Assembly: GCA_030149525.1 (NCBI GenBank)
Contig: JASBRJ010000274.1
Location: 1 to 64,000 of the forward strand
Direction of reading: 5' to 3'
DNA length: 64,000 nt
Origin: a bacterium
GTDB lineage: Bacteria; Vulcanimicrobiota; Xenobia; Xenobiales; JADMJV01
Shown: piece by piece, positions 17,300-27,027 of the stretch
How positions within the stretch are numbered: the first letter of the stretch is position 1
How the letters are laid out: every line of letters starts with the position of its first letter
Program-made: the position numbers and the translations under genes
Notes under the pieces: generated by a model
What the model saw: only the letters and a program-made list of their open reading frames with translations
Told to the model about the DNA's origin: nothing
Databases searched by the model: none

Positions 17300-17725
17300 T
17301 CATCTCTCAATATCCTGACGAATCCGCTTTTCCAGGCTGGCCAATGCAGCCTCCACCGAGGCTGAGAGTCCCTCTCCCCAGGAGTAATCCGAGGCCTCTA
17401 CGGCATAGAGGAGAAAGTGGGGTGGCAATTTGCCCGAGGCTTCGGCAAGCTTGAGGGTTTCCACAACGGGCCCTCGATGACTGGAGGTGACGGCTTCGGG
17501 TTTTTCCTTAGGAATCTCGTCCCAGGTCCAACGATGGATCTGTCCGGGAGTGTCTCCCTGTACGGCGTCCACCATGATCGCTTGTTCATGCCCTTCCAAT
17601 CGGCTCAGCAGACTGAGGGGGTCGCCGGGCCAGTGGAAGCGCTCCTGAGTTGGGAAGAGATCCAACAGACGCGGACCAACGCCGTCGTCTCGGCGAAACC
17701 GATTCCCCGCCGCCACCAGTATCAC
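17300..17725 (-). CDS. Hydrogenase maturation protease, HycI/HoxW family
   Basis: A 141-residue endopeptidase that trims the C-terminus of the [NiFe] large subunit after nickel insertion. It shows [18 protein letters not shown] at the start, a VDAVQGDTPG segment with the second nickel-sensing acid, and SSHRGP in the third conserved position. I place the start at GTG 17,725, which overlaps the large-subunit stop as GTGA and fits the family length. A longer frame to 17,773 exists. Being last in the hydrogenase operon and cotranslated with its substrate fits a dedicated role. Confidence 0.85.
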   Translation of the reverse strand: MILVAAGNRFRRDDGVGPRLLDLFPTQERFHWPGDPLSLLSRLEGHEQAIMVDAVQGDTPGQIHRWTWDEIPKEKPEAVTSSHRGPVVETLKLAEASGKLPPHFLLYAVEASDYSWGEGLSASVEAALASLEKRIRQDIER

Positions 17726-19023
17726 AGCCGTTCGATATCCAGTCGGAGGAAATGGGTGGCGCAGGAAATGCAAGGGTCGTAGTTGCGAATGGCCTGCTCA
17801 CATTGGGCCCTCATCTCCTCGGTGGGGAGATGGAGAAGAGTAGGGATGAGGCGCCTGAGATCGTCTTCCATGCGGGCCTGATTTTGAGAAGTGGGGGGGA
17901 CGATTTCCGCCCTTTTGATCAGTCCGTTCTCATCGACGTCGTAGCTGTGAAAAAGAATGCCGCGAGGGGCCTCGGTGAACCAGGAGCCGGAACCTACCTT
18001 GATATCAGGCTCAAGGTGGGGGCGATCCGGCCGTTGATAGGAATCTATAATTCGGAGGGCTTCCTGACAGGCATAGAGAGTTTCTAAGGCTCGGGCAATG
18101 ATGCTCTTGAACGGGTTGTTGCAGGGCGGAGTAAAGCCTCGTTCGGCGGCAATTTTTTGAAGCGAAGCGGGGAGTTGCTCGAAGCAGAGATTGAAGCGTG
18201 CCAGCGGGCCTACCTGATAACTTCCCCCGGTGTCTCTTCTTAGACAGTGGAGGGCGTTGGAGTGTTCTACCTGACGCTCTTCAAAAACGGTGGTGAACTC
18301 ATCGGCGCAGATATCGATCCCCTTATTGGAGACAAGGCGGCCCCGATTCATAGGGTACTCACGAGGGTCTTTCAAAGAGACGAACTCGTAGTCGATCTCA
18401 AGCTCGGGAAAGGGGAAGTCGGCCACCCAGTCGAGCACCTCGCGAGCGATGTTGCGGGCCTCTTTGAGAGAGGGGATGAGTTCTCTCAACTCTTTTCTCT
18501 CGGGCGCCCGGTAGAAGCCGCCCACCCGCACGTTGATGGGGTGAACTTCTCGACCTCCTACGACTGTAACCAGAGCGTTGCCCGCCTTCTTTAATCGCAA
18601 CCCTTGCTCTACCACCTGGGGAAACCGCTGGTTCAACTCCAGAACACTGGACAGGCCGAAAAAATCCGGGGCGTGGAGCATGAGGATGTGAAGTGCGTGA
18701 CTCTCGATCCATTCTCCACAATAGAGAAGGCGCCGCAGTTGGGCATAGTTCTCTCCTAACTTCAAGCCGAAGGCCTGTTCCAGGGCGTGAACCGAACTCA
18801 TTTGATAGGCTACCGGACAGATTCCGCAGATTCGAGCTGTGATGTCGGGGACCTCATTGTAGCTCCGGCCCTGGAGAAAGGCCTCGAAGAAGCGTGGAGG
18901 CTCGAAGATTTGAAATCGAAGGGCCACGATCTCATCGTCCTTGAGAGTGACATGAAGGGCTCCCTCGCCCTCCACTCGGGCCAACGCTTTCACTTCGATG
19001 ACGCGTTTAGAGCTATTCTTCAT
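17722..19023 (-). CDS. hydA: [NiFe] hydrogenase large subunit, group 3b-type
   Basis: A 433-residue catalytic subunit. The N-terminal nickel motif is [13 protein letters not shown] and the C-terminal one is DPCISCATH, followed by a nine-residue tail that the adjacent protease should remove after the histidine. The start at 19,023 overlaps the small-subunit stop by eleven bases. An upstream extension of 60 residues is in frame but reads as noise. With the small subunit, a flavoprotein and a 4Fe-4S protein it forms a soluble NAD(P)-linked hydrogenase of the sulfhydrogenase type, which can consume or evolve hydrogen. Confidence 0.92.
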   Translation of the reverse strand: MKNSSKRVIEVKALARVEGEGALHVTLKDDEIVALRFQIFEPPRFFEAFLQGRSYNEVPDITARICGICPVAYQMSSVHALEQAFGLKLGENYAQLRRLLYCGEWIESHALHILMLHAPDFFGLSSVLELNQRFPQVVEQGLRLKKAGNALVTVVGGREVHPINVRVGGFYRAPERKELRELIPSLKEARNIAREVLDWVADFPFPELEIDYEFVSLKDPREYPMNRGRLVSNKGIDICADEFTTVFEERQVEHSNALHCLRRDTGGSYQVGPLARFNLCFEQLPASLQKIAAERGFTPPCNNPFKSIIARALETLYACQEALRIIDSYQRPDRPHLEPDIKVGSGSWFTEAPRGILFHSYDVDENGLIKRAEIVPPTSQNQARMEDDLRRLIPTLLHLPTEEMRAQCEQAIRNYDPCISCATHFLRLDIERL

Positions 19024-19780
19024 GGCGAAGACTCTCTTCCTTGAAGGCCGGGGCCTCGGCGTTGAAGGTTCGAAAGACTCGAGAGATCTCTTGAGACGAC
19101 ATCCCGTGGTCTTTGAGTCGCTGGGCCAGAGCGGCGGTGTTGGGGGTTTCCATGGGGCCGAAGCAGCCGTAGCAGCCACGGTTATAGGCGGGGCAAAGAG
19201 CACCGCATCCGGCTTGAGTGACCGGTCCTAAACAGGGCGTTCCGTGGGCCACGGTGACGCAGACAAGGCCTCGGCGTTTGCACTCCATACAGAGACTGTG
19301 ATTGGGGATGTTGGGGCGCCGCTTGTTGAGGAAGGCGTTAGCTACCTCCAGGAGTTGCCGTTTGTTGATAGGACAGCCTCGAAGTTCAAAATCAACCTTC
19401 ACATGTTGGGAGATGGGGCTCACCTTGTCCAGAGTCTCGATGTAGTCCGGCCTTGCGTAAACCACCGAGAGAAAGTCGCGGACATCGGCAAAGTTTCTCA
19501 AGGCCTGGATGCCTCCCGAGGTGGCGCAAGCTCCGATGGTCACTAAGAACTTGGATTGGCTTCGAATCTCCTGAATGGCTCTTCTCTCGTGGGGAGTCGA
19601 GACACTTCCCTCCACCAATGAGAGGTCATAGGGGCCTGGTTGAATCCGGCTTGAGGCCTCCAGGAAGTAGGCGATCTCCAGCTGGTCGGCGAGGGTAAGA
19701 AGTTCGTCTTCGCAGTCCAATAGGGAAAGCTGACAGCCGTCGCAAGAGGAGAATTTCCACACCGCGAGTTTTTTCTTCAT
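19013..19780 (-). CDS. hydD: [NiFe] hydrogenase small subunit, group 3b-type
   Basis: A 255-residue electron-transfer subunit. The proximal cluster is built by [10 protein letters not shown] near the N-terminus, GACATSGG in the middle and [17 protein letters not shown] later. Further cysteines in [11 protein letters not shown] and [10 protein letters not shown] should hold additional 4Fe-4S centres. I place the start at ATG 19,780, which overlaps the stop of the flavoprotein gene as ATGA and puts the cysteine motif at residue 13-16, as in the family. The frame can be extended by seven codons. Confidence 0.9.
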   Translation of the reverse strand: MKKKLAVWKFSSCDGCQLSLLDCEDELLTLADQLEIAYFLEASSRIQPGPYDLSLVEGSVSTPHERRAIQEIRSQSKFLVTIGACATSGGIQALRNFADVRDFLSVVYARPDYIETLDKVSPISQHVKVDFELRGCPINKRQLLEVANAFLNKRRPNIPNHSLCMECKRRGLVCVTVAHGTPCLGPVTQAGCGALCPAYNRGCYGCFGPMETPNTAALAQRLKDHGMSSQEISRVFRTFNAEAPAFKEESLRHEE

Positions 19781-20595
19781 AGTTCTTTGACTTTCAGCCA
19801 TGGCAGGAGGCCTTCACAGTCGATCACCGGGCCGTCCTTGCAAAGAAAGAGTGGCCCGTATTGGCAGTGACCACAATGGCCTACCCCGCACTGCATGTTT
19901 CTCTCCAAGGAGACAAAGCACCGGGCAGGCTGAACACCCAGTCCCAAAAGCTCCCGCATAGAGAATCGCATCATGATCGGAGGGCCGCAGATAAAGGCGG
20001 TGGCGTTCGAAGCGTCTATGAGTTGGGCGGCCGTCCGACAGAGCGAAGTGACGACTCCCACATGACCGTTCCATTCGGGGTCGGCAATATCGAGTGTGAC
20101 GAAGACCTCCAGGTCGTGCCCGTCTTGCCACTGCTTTAACTCCTCTCCAAAGACAAGCCGTTCCAGGCTTCGAGCGCCATAGAGCAAGATCACGCGGCCG
20201 AAGCTGCTCCGGCTATGGAGAACTTCGTAAATGACCGGTCGAAGCGGGGCCAAGCCAAGACCTCCCGCCATTAGAAGCAAGTCGCCACCCAACGCTTTTT
20301 CGACCGGCCACCCTCGCCCGAAGGGACCGCGAAGCCCGAAGCTGTCGCCGGGGCGAAGTTCGGTAAGGGCCCGGCTCACGGCACCTACGTTTTGAACGGT
20401 GTGAATCACCGTGTGGTCGGTGTAGGGCTTCCCGCTGATGGAGATCGGTATCTCACCTTTGCCGAAGGCGTAGAGCATGTTGAACTGGCCCGGGCGGAAA
20501 TGAAAAGGCACCCCATTTTTTGAGCGAGCTTCCAGGCTGAAGGTCACTTCATTATCCCGGGAGACTTCGGTGACTTCGAAGAGGGCGGGGATCAT
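19777..20595 (-). CDS. hydG: Hydrogenase FAD/NAD(P)-binding subunit
   Basis: A 272-residue ferredoxin-reductase-like subunit of the sulfhydrogenase gamma type. It has an FAD barrel ([18 protein letters not shown]), a nucleotide site ([17 protein letters not shown]) and a NAD(P) half with FICGPPIMM. The C-terminus carries four cysteines (CGVGHCGHC, then FLCKDGP) for a 2Fe-2S cluster. It passes electrons between NAD(P) and the iron-sulfur chain of the hydrogenase. ATGA overlap with the preceding gene and with the next one indicates tight translational coupling. Confidence 0.9.
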   Translation of the reverse strand: MIPALFEVTEVSRDNEVTFSLEARSKNGVPFHFRPGQFNMLYAFGKGEIPISISGKPYTDHTVIHTVQNVGAVSRALTELRPGDSFGLRGPFGRGWPVEKALGGDLLLMAGGLGLAPLRPVIYEVLHSRSSFGRVILLYGARSLERLVFGEELKQWQDGHDLEVFVTLDIADPEWNGHVGVVTSLCRTAAQLIDASNATAFICGPPIMMRFSMRELLGLGVQPARCFVSLERNMQCGVGHCGHCQYGPLFLCKDGPVIDCEGLLPWLKVKEL

Positions 20596-21056
20596 TTGTC
20601 GACCCTTCGATGGGAGTGGATGTCTAGAAGTTGCAGTCGAGTTTGGCCCAAGCGACCCACGAAGGTTTTCAGCATCCCTTTGAGCACCCGGTTGCCGAAA
20701 TCTTGATCTGTGTCCATCATATTTCGTAGTTTGGCGGCATCGAGGGCTATGAGTTTGGACGGTTCCACGGCGCGGATATCAAAGGTTGCCTCATACGGGG
20801 GAAACAACCAGGACCAGCCGATCTCTGTTCCCGCACCCTCGGTTTGAAGGCGCCGAGAACCGCCGCCCGGCAGAGCCAAATCGATGGAGACCAGCCCCTC
20901 TACCAGCAGGTAGAAATGGTCACAATCGGAGCCTTCACGAAGCAAGGCTTCTCCCGGCCGGTATTCCACCCAGCGGGCCAACGGCAACAGTTTTTCTAAC
21001 TGCCCCTCGGTAAAGAGCGTGGCGAAGGGGTGTTTTTTTAGGTCAGCTGTTCGCAT
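20592..21056 (-). CDS. Cyclic-nucleotide-binding domain protein in hydrogenase operon
   Basis: A 154-residue single-domain protein of the CAP/CNB fold: LARWVEYRPGEALLREGSDCDHFYLLVEG, a beta-barrel with GAGTEIGWSWLF in the phosphate-binding cassette position, then a helix (IALDAAKLRNMM). No DNA-binding domain follows, so it is not a CRP-type regulator. It lies between the 4Fe-4S and flavin subunit genes with overlaps of 14 and 4 bases. Comparable cNMP-binding genes occur in some group 3b hydrogenase operons. A regulatory or structural role on the enzyme complex is inferred. The phosphate-binding cassette is not canonical, so ligand binding is open. Confidence 0.8.
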   Translation of the reverse strand: MRTADLKKHPFATLFTEGQLEKLLPLARWVEYRPGEALLREGSDCDHFYLLVEGLVSIDLALPGGGSRRLQTEGAGTEIGWSWLFPPYEATFDIRAVEPSKLIALDAAKLRNMMDTDQDFGNRVLKGMLKTFVGRLGQTRLQLLDIHSHRRVDK

Positions 21057-22152
21057 GGGAGGCACCGTCCTTTTCTCGAATGACCGCCGCTTCCTCAGTG
21101 ATATCGATGCCCACCGGACACCACACGATGCAGCGACCACAACCAACGCATCCCGATTCGTCGAACTGATCATGCCAGGTGGCGAGTTTGTGAGTCATCC
21201 ATTGGCGGTATCTCGCTTCGGCGCTAGACCGCTGAGAGTTGCCGCTAGTCAGGGTGAACTGCTCGGAAAAACAGGAGTCCCACTGTCTGACTCGTTGGCT
21301 TTCAAGCCCGGCTAGATCGGTCATCTCTTCCACCGAGAAGCAAAAGCAGGTGGGGCAGACCATGGTGCAGTTTCCGCAAGTGAGGCATCGGTCGCCGACG
21401 TCTTTCCAGCGGGGGTGATTGAGATTGTTTTTCAGCAGTTCCGCTAGACCTTCGGTATCGAGCGTCCGACCCATCTGCCGGCAAACATGTTCCTCTTGCC
21501 GGGCGGCCTCCGAGAGTGCGTGGGAAGAAGCCTCCTCGGTTGGTAAGCGGCCAAGAACTGCCCGACCGCGTGCGCTTCGAGCTTCCAGCAGAAAAATCTC
21601 CTCAAGCTCCGTCAGGGTGATATCGTCGCCGCTCTTTAAGGTGGGGCCGGTCTCAGTGGAAACGCAGAAACAGGCTCCGCCTGCCCGACTACAGTTGACT
21701 CCCACAAGGAAGACGGATTCTCGTCGCTCCTGATAGGGTTTGTCGGGGTGGAGTTGCTCTAAGAAGACCCGATCCTGCTTGAGAATCGCCTCCATTTCAC
21801 AGGCTCTGACCCCGAGGAAGGCTTGCTTCTTGTGCCAGGACTCTGATTTGAACTCAAGCCCCTGGTCGGTTTTTTTAGTTTTGTACAAGCAGAGGTTGGG
21901 TGGGTGAAGATACTTCTTCCAACTTTGAGGGCCCAGGGTGAAGGCGAAATATCGGTTTGCCGGGTCTCGTTTCAACCTATACCGCCCGGCTTCTTGCTCC
22001 TCTATCCATCCGCGAGGAAGTTCTTCTGCCGAGTCCAACGGCCCGTAAATGATCGCTCCCTCGCCCATTCGAGGGCCCAAGACCTCGTATCCCTCCTCTC
22101 GCAAGGCCTGAATGAGAAGGGAAAGGTTGTCTTTGGCAAGAGCTCTCATCAC
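21043..22152 (-). CDS. hydB: Hydrogenase 4Fe-4S subunit
   Basis: A 369-residue sulfhydrogenase beta-type subunit. The N-terminal part includes FLGVRACEMEAI and VNCSRAGGACFCVSTETGP, typical of the family. Two 4Fe-4S motifs follow near the C-terminus, CLTCGNCTMVCPTC and CVGCGRCIVWCPVG. It relays electrons between the small subunit and the flavin subunit or an external ferredoxin. As first gene of the operon it has about 86 nt of upstream sequence after the hybrid kinase gene, where the promoter probably lies, though I cannot point to a clear box. Confidence 0.9.
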   Translation of the reverse strand: MMRALAKDNLSLLIQALREEGYEVLGPRMGEGAIIYGPLDSAEELPRGWIEEQEAGRYRLKRDPANRYFAFTLGPQSWKKYLHPPNLCLYKTKKTDQGLEFKSESWHKKQAFLGVRACEMEAILKQDRVFLEQLHPDKPYQERRESVFLVGVNCSRAGGACFCVSTETGPTLKSGDDITLTELEEIFLLEARSARGRAVLGRLPTEEASSHALSEAARQEEHVCRQMGRTLDTEGLAELLKNNLNHPRWKDVGDRCLTCGNCTMVCPTCFCFSVEEMTDLAGLESQRVRQWDSCFSEQFTLTSGNSQRSSAEARYRQWMTHKLATWHDQFDESGCVGCGRCIVWCPVGIDITEEAAVIREKDGASHANS

Positions 22153-22238
22153 GGTATCTCCAATCTACCAGATCTGCTCCACCCTTCCCCTGACATGGAT
22201 CAGTCGGTAGGCGCCGCTTGGGAATTGCCAACCAACCA

Positions 22239-23717
22239 CTAGATGACTTTTCTCATCATGCTGAAAAGATCGTTGGCCGTGTAGGGTTTGGGGAGAATTG
22301 GCGTGTTTCTCACCAACTCGCTTTCGCGTTCGAGTCGAGAGTCGTTGTAACCGGAGGAGAAGAAGGCCGGCAAGTGGGGATTCTGCTTCCGCATCTCTGC
22401 CAGGGCCTCCGTACCGTTCATCTCAGGCATGAGCATATCCAAAATGGCCAGGTCGATCTCCCGGCCGTGTTTCTCAAAAAGCTCTAAGGCCTCTTTCCCG
22501 TTTTTAGCGAACAGGGTTCTACATTTAGCCTTCTTCAAAATGAGACGGATGGTCTGTCGCACCTGCTCGTTGTCTTCGGCCACCAACACCGTCTTACCGG
22601 CAAGGCTTCGCAGCTCAAGCGGTTCTTGCGATTCCCTTTTGATGGGAGATGTGCCGGTGGCTAGAGGTAGTTCGATGACAAAGGTTGTTCCATGGCCGGG
22701 TCGACTTTTGACCCGGATTTTGCCGCCATGGCTTTCCACAATGCCGTAGACTGTAGACAGCCCTAAGCCCGAGCCTTTTCCCTCGGCCTTGGTGGTGAAA
22801 AACGGCTCAAAAATCGACTCGAGATTTCCAGGCTCGATCCCGCAGCCTTGATCCTGAAAGGTCAAACAAGCGAATTCGCTTCCGGAAATGACCGAGTTCT
22901 CAAGAGTTATGGTGATGATCCCACCATTCTCGCTCATAGCGTCTCGGGCGTTGACCACCAGATTGACCAGAATCTGTTCGAACAGAGCCCTGTCCAACAG
23001 CACCTGGGGAAACGAGCCGGGAGGGCGCCAATCGATTGTGATATGATCTCCCAGCAGGCGCTCTGTCATTTTAACGACGTCGGAAATCGCTTGGGGAAGA
23101 TCGAGATACTCTTCTTGGAGCGGTTGCCTCCGGCTGGTTAGAAGCAGTTGCCTGGTAAGAGAAGCCGCTCTTTCGGCAGCGGTCAAGATTCTTTCGGTCT
23201 CCTCACAGGTTTTGGCCGAATTGTCGGTCTGCTCCATGATCAGCTGAGCACTGCTGAAAATCACCTGGAGAATGTTGTTGAAGTCATGTACCACGCCTCC
23301 GACCAAACGACCGATAGCCTCCATCTTTTGCGACTGGCGATACTGCCTGAGCAATTGGTTTCGCTCGGTCATATCGGTAGATACACCGGTAAAGTATCGT
23401 TTGCCGTCGGAGTCTTGAAAGAGGCGTGCTGCCATGTGAACTTCGAAGGTGGAGCCGTCCTTTCGACGGGCTAGGAAATCAAAATCCCCATATCCCTCTT
23501 TTTGAAGAACCTGCATGATCCGAAGCGGCACCTCCGGGTCCACGCAATGGTGGTCGGGAGACGTTCCCACTATCTCTTCGAGAGAAGAGTAGCCCCACAT
23601 CTTTAGATAGGCGGGGTTGGCGTAAACGAACTTTCCGTTCTCGTCCACGATGTCAAAACCGGACATCATGGTTTCTATGGCATCGCTCTTGAGCCTCAAC
23701 TCATCTTCCAGCTTCAT
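22239..23717 (-). CDS. PAS hybrid sensor histidine kinase with receiver
   Basis: A 492-residue soluble protein. Residues 10-120 are a PAS/PAC domain ([24 protein letters not shown]...[10 protein letters not shown]). The kinase core follows: H-box [16 protein letters not shown] near 145, N-box [13 protein letters not shown]1 [10 protein letters not shown]-box [22 protein letters not shown] receiver domain ends the protein with the phosphoacceptor aspartate in [13 protein letters not shown] and a lysine in LPKPYT. No membrane helix is seen, so it senses a cytosolic signal. It is upstream of the hydrogenase operon on the same strand, 86 nt away, but a functional link is not shown. Confidence 0.9.
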   Translation of the reverse strand: MKLEDELRLKSDAIETMMSGFDIVDENGKFVYANPAYLKMWGYSSLEEIVGTSPDHHCVDPEVPLRIMQVLQKEGYGDFDFLARRKDGSTFEVHMAARLFQDSDGKRYFTGVSTDMTERNQLLRQYRQSQKMEAIGRLVGGVVHDFNNILQVIFSSAQLIMEQTDNSAKTCEETERILTAAERAASLTRQLLLTSRRQPLQEEYLDLPQAISDVVKMTERLLGDHITIDWRPPGSFPQVLLDRALFEQILVNLVVNARDAMSENGGIITITLENSVISGSEFACLTFQDQGCGIEPGNLESIFEPFFTTKAEGKGSGLGLSTVYGIVESHGGKIRVKSRPGHGTTFVIELPLATGTSPIKRESQEPLELRSLAGKTVLVAEDNEQVRQTIRLILKKAKCRTLFAKNGKEALELFEKHGREIDLAILDMLMPEMNGTEALAEMRKQNPHLPAFFSSGYNDSRLERESELVRNTPILPKPYTANDLFSMMRKVI

Positions 23718-23785
23718 GTCTGTGGATCTGCCCCTCTCAACAATCTTTACCAGGCCATCGGGATCCTGTCCAGAAGGCGGTCTAT

Positions 23786-24508
23786 GTGAATCTTTTGGAA
23801 TGTAGCTGTCAGCCGAACGAAACTCTTGAGGAGCATTTTCAGAATCTGAACCGAAAATACGTCAACGGGCAAGGAACGCTTGCCCTCATCGAGCGCCTAC
23901 GAGAGTTCCCCGACGAAAGAACTGTCTACGGCCTGACCTCGGTCGACAGGCTTTGCCTTCTCAGCCAAGACGACTATACCACCCCCTGGTGGGTGGTGAT
24001 AACCTCCCATGGCATAGATGATTTTAGAATCGAGTGTCGCCTCCCTCAGGAACAAGCTCCCTGGCGAGGAGCGCAGATCCTTGGAAGGACAAAAGACCTG
24101 GGCAAGGCGGTGGAAATGGTGGTCAAAGGCCTGATTCTTTCGCGCGGCTGGAACACGGAGATCGGTGATCGGCCCATCGGTCTCGATGAAATCATCGAGG
24201 ATTCGTTGAGCCTCTTTCGACTTCCCGGGGCGGAAGAAGCCTGTCGAGGCCTTCTGCGAGGCTGGGAGAATCAGATCAAAGTGTGTCCAGCCACCGAGGA
24301 GGAGGTCCTCGTCACAGTGCTTGCTCGAACATCCGAAAAGGAAGCGCTCGGCTATCGACACGACGCCGCAGAAACAAGCTCCCGATGGGGCCTGATAGAG
24401 CCTGAGTCCCAGCGGTTGCCCTCTCCCGACTTCTGGTTTTATTGGATGGACGACGCTTTTTGTGCCTCAGCCGCCTGGGACGGCCCGGCTCCACCGAAGT
24501 TGGGTTGA
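23786..24508 (+). CDS. Unrecognised soluble protein
   Basis: A 240-residue protein starting at GTG with AGAAGG about ten bases upstream. It has no signal peptide or membrane helix. A tryptophan-rich strand (TTPWWVVITSHGI) and an acidic, helical C-terminal half are its visible features, along with FWFYWMDDAFCASAAW close to the end. I do not recognise a family. It is divergent from the hybrid histidine kinase, and the two share a short intergenic region. The next gene downstream starts after 92 nt. Confidence 0.6.
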   Translation: MNLLECSCQPNETLEEHFQNLNRKYVNGQGTLALIERLREFPDERTVYGLTSVDRLCLLSQDDYTTPWWVVITSHGIDDFRIECRLPQEQAPWRGAQILGRTKDLGKAVEMVVKGLILSRGWNTEIGDRPIGLDEIIEDSLSLFRLPGAEEACRGLLRGWENQIKVCPATEEEVLVTVLARTSEKEALGYRHDAAETSSRWGLIEPESQRLPSPDFWFYWMDDAFCASAAWDGPAPPKLG

Positions 24509-24600
24509 CTCGGCTGGGGAGTGTCACTTTGATGTTCACTTAATGTTAACGATTTCAGGTCTTTTTCATTGTACTGTCGTGGACAAGGAAAAGACTAACA

Positions 24601-26088
24601 GTGAACATTGGCTCCTCTCCATACCGACTATCGAAAGCCCCAAGGCAGGCACCCAGGCCGGAGCTAAAGCTTGAGTACCCTTCTGAGGAGGTCGAGCCTG
24701 CTCGAAACGGTCGGCCTGTCGTTCTGCTCCATGGGACTATTGTAGAGAAAGACGGAATAGAAGAGTTTCGCAAGTTCGCCCTGTCCCAGGGACACCCGGT
24801 CAACCACCGTTCCTATCCCACCATCACGAAGGGTGGGCTCATCGAAGAGTCGACGGAGATCGCGTCCAGAGAAGTGAATAAGTCTCGGGCCGAGGTGGCT
24901 CGTGGTCGCATTGAGGCTTTGAAAGAAAGGACTCCTGAAGCGCTTACGGAGTTTTTTCAGATCGATGCCGAACTCTACGGTGAGCGAGACCCCGACGCTG
25001 AGAAAATTCTCCCTCATCTACCGGGTTTGGTGGCTCAGGTGGAGTCGGTGGTGACGGGCCCTCAGGCTCAGATCGAAAGCCGTCTCGGTCGAAGTCTGAA
25101 AGCGATTGAGGCTGACCTCGTCGAAGGTCTTAAGAAGGACGGACTCACCGAGCAGAAGGCTGCGGCTATTGCTGAGGAACTTCTCGATACTGTGGCTCCG
25201 AAGGCGATTGTCATCGGCCATAGCGCCGGAGGGTTTGTGGCTCAAACGTTGGCTGTCAACCCTGAAACCCAGGACGGCGACGACCCGTTCGCCTATGACG
25301 GCGGTAACGGAGTGGGCGAAGTGGTGCTCCTGTCTTCCCCGGTTGGAAAAGGGTTGCCTCAACCGGCTCCGACGGGAATTCTAGAACTGCCCTTCTACAA
25401 TTACGACCGCACGGTTCTCCAACCGGCAGAGAAGAATCCGCTGGTCACTTTGGCTCGATTAAATCCTCTGACAAACCTCGCCTACACGTCCTCCAAGTCA
25501 TTGCTAAAGACTCTTTTCTACGTTGGTACACAAGTCTCCACCACCATGACAAGCCCGATGGTGCATCTGGCGAAGCCCGGCTACGCGCAAGTGGAAGAAA
25601 GCCACGAATTCTTCAATCAATACGTCAAGGACCGAGAGATACCCGAGGGGCTGACGGTGATTTCTGTGACCAGCCCTCTGGATAAACTCGTCCAGGAGGA
25701 ACGGTCCAGGCTCTCCGACGAGATGGAAAACGGCCACAACTATTCATTTGATCTCGACGTTACTGAAGAACAGGTCAAGAAGGAACGTCCCACCTGGACT
25801 CATGTCATAATGACCGAGCAACCCGAGCATTTGAAGAAAGAGTATTCCGAGGATATCCTGGCTCAGCCGAAGGCTCTGATGAAGCTCTTGAACCCCAAAA
25901 ACGACGAGGGAGTTCGAGTCAAGGCCCTGGACATCTTGTGGGCCGGATTAGAGACCTCCCCGGACTACTTGAAGGCTCACCCGGAAGTCAAAGACGTGTT
26001 GGAGAAGGTGGCCGCCGAGCGTCTCCCGTTTGAGGACTCCGCTTCTTACAAAGCTTACTCTCTGCTCGCCATGTCTTCCAATCTTTGA
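24601..26088 (+). CDS. Alpha/beta hydrolase, lipase-like
   Basis: A 495-residue protein starting at GTG. VVLLHGTIVEKDG near residue 40 provides the oxyanion strand, and IVIGHSAGGFVAQ near 205 the nucleophile elbow with Ser. A charged helical insertion of about 100 residues separates them. Candidate acid and histidine are in SPLDKLV and TWTHVIM. The C-terminal 80 residues are a separate helical segment. No signal peptide, so the enzyme is probably cytosolic, though several genes in this window with similar plain N-termini could use a non-standard export route. The substrate is unknown. The 3' end overlaps the convergent TetR gene by 34 bases. Confidence 0.75.
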   Translation: MNIGSSPYRLSKAPRQAPRPELKLEYPSEEVEPARNGRPVVLLHGTIVEKDGIEEFRKFALSQGHPVNHRSYPTITKGGLIEESTEIASREVNKSRAEVARGRIEALKERTPEALTEFFQIDAELYGERDPDAEKILPHLPGLVAQVESVVTGPQAQIESRLGRSLKAIEADLVEGLKKDGLTEQKAAAIAEELLDTVAPKAIVIGHSAGGFVAQTLAVNPETQDGDDPFAYDGGNGVGEVVLLSSPVGKGLPQPAPTGILELPFYNYDRTVLQPAEKNPLVTLARLNPLTNLAYTSSKSLLKTLFYVGTQVSTTMTSPMVHLAKPGYAQVEESHEFFNQYVKDREIPEGLTVISVTSPLDKLVQEERSRLSDEMENGHNYSFDLDVTEEQVKKERPTWTHVIMTEQPEHLKKEYSEDILAQPKALMKLLNPKNDEGVRVKALDILWAGLETSPDYLKAHPEVKDVLEKVAAERLPFEDSASYKAYSLLAMSSNL

Positions 26089-26588
26089 AGCAAACCTTCT
26101 ATCTCACCCGGCGGTAGGGAAAGGCCGAACATCTCGTTGTACCAGATTCCGTCGATGGCCGCTCTTATGAGACTGGCATCTATGGGATCATGTCCGTCGG
26201 ATAGAGCTTTCGCATGCCAGGTCGTAAAACGTTCTTGAGCCAGCACCAACAGTTCGGGCTCGATGGCAAGTATCGCAAACAGAGTGTGGATCTCCCGCAC
26301 GTGGGCGGCCCGCTTGCTGGGGAAGCTGGCACGAATGTAAGCCAGAAGCCAGGTCTTCGCTCCCTTCTCTAACTCTTCTTGGACCGCTTTGTCGAACTCG
26401 TCCAAGAGTCCTAACACCAGGTTCTCCAGGAGAGATTTCTTCGTCCCGAAGTGATAGAGGATTCCACCTTTGCTGACTCCGGCACGTTTAGCGACTGTGG
26501 AAAGTGTGAGTTGAGAAGCGCCGCCTTCCAGCGCGACCTGACGCCCGGCTTCCAGCAGTTTATTTCGAGTTTCTTCGGCCTTACCCAT
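26055..26588 (-). CDS. TetR/AcrR family transcriptional repressor
   Basis: A 177-residue protein with the N-terminal helix-turn-helix LTLSTVAKRAGVSKGGILYHFGTKKSLL (residues 26-55) of TetR regulators, and a ligand-binding helical domain of the TetR_C type. It is followed on the opposite side, 28 nt upstream on the same strand, by an SMR efflux gene, so it most likely controls that transporter in response to a toxic cation or similar ligand. Confidence 0.9.
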   Translation of the reverse strand: MGKAEETRNKLLEAGRQVALEGGASQLTLSTVAKRAGVSKGGILYHFGTKKSLLENLVLGLLDEFDKAVQEELEKGAKTWLLAYIRASFPSKRAAHVREIHTLFAILAIEPELLVLAQERFTTWHAKALSDGHDPIDASLIRAAIDGIWYNEMFGLSLPPGEIEGLLQRLEDMASRE

Positions 26589-26616
26589 AGGGCCCCGTTC
26601 GCGGAGTCGCTACCAT

Positions 26617-26934
26617 TTAACCTTGCGAGGTTCGAACCAGAATCGCACCACCGATAATGAGAATGGAACCCCAGGTTTGTTGTGGAGTGATGGTCTCCTG
26701 GAAGACCAGGTATCCTGCCAAGAGATTTCCTGTGATCCCAAGCCCCGCCCACAAGCAGTAGGCGACCGAGAGGGGAATCTCTTTGACCGCCTTGGACAGA
26801 AAGAAGATGGATAGGGAGAAGAGCGCCACGCTCAAAAACGTGTGGAAAGACTCCTCAAACCCCTTGCTGAGCCGAAGGAATGTGCTGGCAAAAATCTCGC
26901 TGACGATAGCGCCGAGTAAAAAGACGTACGACAT
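26617..26934 (-). CDS. SMR-family multidrug efflux protein
   Basis: A 105-residue, four-helix small multidrug resistance protein (EmrE/QacE/SugE type) that exchanges toxic cations for protons. It has the membrane-embedded glutamate in LLGAIVSEIFASTFLRLSKGF, PLSVAYCLWAGLG in helix 3 and GSILIIGGAILVR in helix 4. I place the start at 26,934 because the family begins within a few residues of the first helix. A frame reaching 27,018 adds 28 charged residues and is less likely. It reads into the TetR gene downstream. Confidence 0.85.
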   Translation of the reverse strand: MSYVFLLGAIVSEIFASTFLRLSKGFEESFHTFLSVALFSLSIFFLSKAVKEIPLSVAYCLWAGLGITGNLLAGYLVFQETITPQQTWGSILIIGGAILVRTSQG

Positions 26935-27027
26935 AAAACTGACCGTCTGGACGGTTTTCTCTTTTCGGTCCCATTCCTTCACTTTCACGATGATTTCATG
27001 ATGATTTTCTAAACTCAAAACACGCTT

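Noticed and set aside
26600-26660. A sequence similar to a tRNA T-arm (GGTTCGAACC)
   Set aside because: It falls in the last codons of the SMR gene and no acceptor, D-arm or anticodon arm can be formed around it.
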